Below are positions 5,911 to 8,869 of a stretch of DNA of 8,869 nucleotides, in pieces (the stretch's first letter is position 1; each line of letters starts with the position of its first letter). The stretch comes from Chloroflexota bacterium. GTDB lineage: Bacteria; Chloroflexota; UBA5177; JANWHV01. Where the stretch lies: contig JANWHO010000071.1 of the NCBI GenBank assembly GCA_025450375.1, positions 1 through 8,869 of the forward strand, in the 5' to 3' direction. The position numbers were made by a program, and so were the translations under genes. The notes beneath the pieces are model-generated. The model worked only from the letters and a program-made list of their open reading frames with translations. It searched no databases and had not been told where the DNA came from.

Positions 5911-8676
5911 ATGGTCGATGGCCCCATGATGTTCCCGGAACATGATGCCGGAGCGAATGCCGGCGGGAGGGTGGGCGAGCCGCCGGAGCAGCGCGTGCTC
6001 GGAGATCGCCCATCTCGGGCTGCGGATCGCCTCCTCGCCCTCCGTCACGCGGTCACCACCATCCTGGCTGGGTCACTCGCCGCCGAGGAAGCGCTTCCCC
6101 TTGTTCTCCAGGCGATAGGCGGTCACCTCGATTGGCCGCTCGGCACCTACTGGACAGTGGATCGGGACGGTGGTGAGTTGCGCCTCGCCGCCCTGTGGCA
6201 GTCGCCATCCGAGGCGATTGCTCAGGTCGTCGCTCAGTACCGTTGCCTCTCTTTCGCGGGGGGCATCGGAGTTCCAGGCCGGGTGTGGGCCGATCGCCTG
6301 CCCGTGGCGATGCCCCTGAGTCTGGTTGAATCGGGCTTCCCGATCCCCTCGCTGGCTTCCGGCCCCACCATGCACTGGGCCGTAGGGTTCCCCGTGGAGG
6401 CGGGGACACGCCTCCACGGAGTGCTAGTGTGCTTTAGTCCGGATCAGGAAGACCTGGCCACCAACTTGGGGCCGGTGCTACGCGCGCTGGGATGGGAAAT
6501 CGGCGACTTTCTTGATCGGGTGCAAGCCGACAAGGCGCGACGCCTGGCGGAAAGGCGCATCGCCGCCATCCTTGATACGGCACTCGACGCCATAGTGATC
6601 ATGGACGCTCAGGGATGGGTCGTCGAATGTAATCCGGTGGCGGAGCGGATGTTCGGCTATCCGCGGGCCGATGCGGTGGGCCGGGAATTGGCCGCCCTCA
6701 TCGTCCCGCCGGACCTACGGGAGCGTCACCGCCAGGGCCTCGCGACCTACCTGGCTACCGGCGTCGGGTCGCTTATTGGCCGGCGCGTCGAACTCACCGC
6801 CATGCGGGCCGATCAGTCACTCTTTCCGGCGGAGTTGGCAATCACGCATATCAGCTTGGAGGGACCACAGCTGTTTACGGGCTATATTCGCGACCTGACG
6901 GAGCGGGCGCGGGCGGAAGAGGAGCGGGCTGCCCTCCACGCGCGGGAACGCGCGGCCCGCGCGGACGCCCTGGAGCGGGCCAGCCAGCTTGAGGCCACCT
7001 TCGAGGCGATGACCGATGCCGTGTTTGTTTTCGACCACACGGAACAGGTGCGCCACGCGAATACCGCGTTGCGCACCCTTTTTGGGCTGGAGCCGGACTT
7101 TGGCTCCCGGCTCGCTCGTGAGAAGCTGACCGTGTTTACCCCCTATGACGAATTGGGTAAATCGCTGCCCCCCGAGGAGCGGCCGAGCTATCGCATCCTG
7201 AATGGCGAGATCCTCACCGGCGCGCGGGCAATGGACGTGGGGGTGATGACGCGAACCGCGCGGGGCCTGCGCCTGAACATCAGCGGCACTCCGGTCCGTG
7301 GGACCGATGGCGGGATCGTGGGGGGCATTATGGTCATGCGCGACGTGACTGAACGGCGGCGGCTGGAGCGCCGGACCCACGAGGCTCTTCAGACGCTCTT
7401 GGGGATGGCGGGAACCCTGGTTGGCGGTCAGGACGTGGGTCAAGAAGCAAGCCCCCGTCGAATGGCCGAGCGTTTGGTCAAGCTCGCGCGTGATGTGCTG
7501 GGCTGCCGCCGGGTAACGCTCTCCCTTCTGGATGCCCAGACTGGGTTCTTGCACCCCCTGGCCGTCGTGGGCCTTACCACGGCCGAGGAGGAAGCTTGGC
7601 GAGCCGCGCCGCCATCCCGGCTTGAAGGCGGAGATCCCGAACTGTCCAGCCGTTTGCTGGCGGGGCAGGTGGTGTCGATTGATGTGACCCAGCCGGCGTA
7701 CCGCGGAGGGGCCGCCCCGTCCGACGCGCCGGTCATACTGGTCACCCTGCTTCGGGTGGCCGCGACCCCGGTTGGTCTCCTCTCTCTCGACTATGGCGGC
7801 CAGGAACCGGCGCATGCCGCGGACGCAATTGCCCTTGTGGGAGCCATTGCCCAATTCGCGGCCCTGGTGATCGAGCGCGAGCGATTGCTCGCCGAGCGCG
7901 AGGAGGCGCGGGCGAGCGCTGAGGCGCTGCGCGAGGCAAACCGGCGGATGGATGCGTTTCTCGGGATTGCCGGCCATGAAATGCGGACTCCCTTGACCAC
8001 GATCAGCGGCCACGTCCAATTGGCGATCCGCCGCATTGGCCGCTTGCTCGATGACGATAGCCGGCCGATCGGGGAGTTGCTTGAGGGCTTGGCGGCCCTC
8101 AAGCGATCCCTGAATCGAGCCGAGGACGGCCTTTCCCGCCTGAATCAACTGGTGGCGGATCTGCTTGATGTGTCGCGGATCGATGCCGGCCATCTTGCCG
8201 TGCGGATGGCGCCGTGCGACTTGGCCGGCGTGGTGCGGGAGGTGGTAGACCAATATCGCGAGATCGCGGCTCCGCGGCCAGTCAATCTCTCGATCACTTC
8301 CACGGGGCCGCTGATCGTGCGGGGGGACGAGGAGCGGCTTGGGCAGGTGCTCTCCAATTACCTCTCGAACGCGCTGAAATACTCACCCTCCACGCAGCCA
8401 GTGACGGTGGGACTGGATGTGGATGGTACCGACGCGCGCGCGTGGGTACGCGATGCCGGGCCGGGCGTGGCCGCCGCCGACCGCCGGCGAATCTGGGATC
8501 GATTCTACCGGGTGCCGGGAATCGAGCCCCTGCAGGGATCCAACGTGGGGCTGGGATTGGGCTTACACATCTGCCGCTCTATCATCGAACACCATGGGGG
8601 CCAGATCGGGGTCGACAGCGTTCCTGGCGAGGGCGCCACCTTTTGGTTCACCTTGCCCCTCCCCCCGCCGACCTGA
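5911..8676 (+). CDS. Soluble multi-sensor histidine kinase (GAF-PAS-PAS-GAF-HisKA-HATPase)
   Basis: A 921-residue two-component kinase without membrane segments, so it senses a cytoplasmic signal. Domains in order: GAF-like (about 42-205), PAS 1 (about 212-332, DAIVIMDAQGWVVECNPVAE to FTGYIRDLTERA), a charged coiled coil (331-360), PAS 2 (about 360-484, ending VMRDVTERRRLERR), GAF 2 (about 510-656), a second coiled linker (656-680), then HisKA with H689 in AGHEMRTPLT as the phosphorylated residue. The ATPase domain has N820 (YLSNALKYSP), D848-A849-G850-P851-G852, an F box (IWDRFYRV), and G880-L-G-L-G. All catalytic boxes are intact, so it should be active. There is no receiver or output domain. 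ATG 5911 is 3 bases after the preceding stop and has only a weak ribosome binding site, which suggests translational coupling; ATG 5926 is an alternative. The FLGIAGHEMRTPLT style is common in Chloroflexota kinases. The ligand and partner regulator are unknown. Confidence 0.93.
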   Translation: MVDGPMMFPEHDAGANAGGRVGEPPEQRVLGDRPSRAADRLLALRHAVTTILAGSLAAEEALPLVLQAIGGHLDWPLGTYWTVDRDGGELRLAALWQSPSEAIAQVVAQYRCLSFAGGIGVPGRVWADRLPVAMPLSLVESGFPIPSLASGPTMHWAVGFPVEAGTRLHGVLVCFSPDQEDLATNLGPVLRALGWEIGDFLDRVQADKARRLAERRIAAILDTALDAIVIMDAQGWVVECNPVAERMFGYPRADAVGRELAALIVPPDLRERHRQGLATYLATGVGSLIGRRVELTAMRADQSLFPAELAITHISLEGPQLFTGYIRDLTERARAEEERAALHARERAARADALERASQLEATFEAMTDAVFVFDHTEQVRHANTALRTLFGLEPDFGSRLAREKLTVFTPYDELGKSLPPEERPSYRILNGEILTGARAMDVGVMTRTARGLRLNISGTPVRGTDGGIVGGIMVMRDVTERRRLERRTHEALQTLLGMAGTLVGGQDVGQEASPRRMAERLVKLARDVLGCRRVTLSLLDAQTGFLHPLAVVGLTTAEEEAWRAAPPSRLEGGDPELSSRLLAGQVVSIDVTQPAYRGGAAPSDAPVILVTLLRVAATPVGLLSLDYGGQEPAHAADAIALVGAIAQFAALVIERERLLAEREEARASAEALREANRRMDAFLGIAGHEMRTPLTTISGHVQLAIRRIGRLLDDDSRPIGELLEGLAALKRSLNRAEDGLSRLNQLVADLLDVSRIDAGHLAVRMAPCDLAGVVREVVDQYREIAAPRPVNLSITSTGPLIVRGDEERLGQVLSNYLSNALKYSPSTQPVTVGLDVDGTDARAWVRDAGPGVAAADRRRIWDRFYRVPGIEPLQGSNVGLGLGLHICRSIIEHHGGQIGVDSVPGEGATFWFTLPLPPPT

Positions 8677-8869
8677 GTCGCGGCCAAACGGGCGTGCCTG
8701 TACTTTGCGATCCACGTTGTACCACGGTCGTGGGTATCATGAGCCTCTGCCTGGGAGCGCGCGCGGGTCGCCCCGCCCCCCCGGCCCCCCACCCCCCGGC
8801 CCGCGGGGACCCCCCCGCCCCCCGCCCAGGGTGAAAACAGTTATGGGGGTGTTGAAGGTCGCCCCCGCC
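8677..8869. other. Gene-free tail with extreme C-rich tract
   Basis: No supported gene follows the kinase. From about 8761 to 8830 the plus strand is nearly all C and G, with repeated runs of 4-7 C, unlike anything else in the window. It then returns to mixed sequence for the last 40 bases. No T-tract terminator was found, although a small CCACG-GT-CGTGG hairpin lies near 8722-8733. The tract may be an assembly or sequencing artefact near a contig end. Confidence 0.5.
8753..8776. repeat. Possible single or broken arm of the hairpin repeat family
   Basis: GGGAGCGC followed by GCGGGTCGCCCCGC (8763-8776) resembles the inward-reading arm of copies A and B (GGAGCGCGGGTC in copy A's right arm). 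The 8763-8776 segment folds as a 5-bp perfect stem GCGGG/CCCGC with loop TCGC. Matching stops at the loop and the C-rich tract follows, so the partner arm cannot be recognised. Similarity could be due to composition alone. Confidence 0.3.

Noticed and set aside
6670..6850. FixL-like heme oxygen-sensing PAS domain in the kinase
   Set aside because: PAS 1 aligns without gaps to FixL around the proximal His (H273 here), but the FixL distal Arg position is Val (V293). The R-x-R-H-x-x-G-L pattern with this His is also widespread in PAS domains that bind no heme.
6817..8253. 478-codon minus-strand open frame inside the kinase
   Set aside because: The opposite strand encodes well-conserved PAS, GAF and HisKA domains; this frame has no recognisable motif.

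Overview
The window is GC-rich bacterial DNA with densely packed genes. The best guess for the host is a member of the Chloroflexota (Thermomicrobia or Ktedonobacteria-like). This rests on the histidine kinase H-box style (FLGIAGHEMRTPLTTISGH), the composition, the tandem YbjQ-like protein, and short GC-rich inverted repeats between genes. It is an inference from pattern, not from a marker gene. No rRNA, tRNA, CRISPR array, phage gene or transposase was seen.

Layout. Positions 1-667 (minus strand) hold the 5' part of a gene for a protein with two YbjQ-like domains; its end lies outside the window. A divergent intergenic region (668-985) carries a paired-hairpin repeat element (copy A). Three plus-strand genes follow with gaps of 107 and 80 bases: a sarcosine-oxidase-type FAD oxidoreductase (986-2245), an M24 Xaa-Pro peptidase (2353-3480) and a divergent Ca2+/cation antiporter-like membrane protein (3561-4583). 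A 340-base gap (4584-4923) holds a second copy (B) of the repeat element and a small dyad beside the next ribosome binding site. A second plus-strand pair, only 3 bases apart, encodes a Gfo/Idh/MocA oxidoreductase (4924-5907) and a 921-residue soluble sensor histidine kinase (GAF-PAS-PAS-GAF-HisKA-HATPase, 5911-8676). The last ~190 bases have no gene and run into an extremely C-rich tract that looks like a contig-end artefact or a degenerate repeat arm.

How the genes may work together. The peptidase would release N-terminal residues from Xaa-Pro peptides or split Xaa-Pro dipeptides. The oxidoreductase belongs to the family that oxidises secondary or N-methyl amino acids. Together they could form a small peptide or imino-acid catabolic unit, but the substrate is not shown. 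The Gfo/Idh/MocA enzyme and the kinase are probably co-transcribed. No response regulator is visible, so the kinase's output is unknown.

The most interesting non-coding signal is the repeat family. Each arm is a small hairpin (7-bp stem, 4-base loop), and arms occur as inverted pairs about 120 bases across, flanked by TA, with unrelated interiors. That organisation resembles REPINs or TA-inserting MITEs. The most interesting protein signal is the antiporter, whose second alpha repeat has Asn where the family normally has the ion-binding Glu. I found no clear undescribed multi-gene system.
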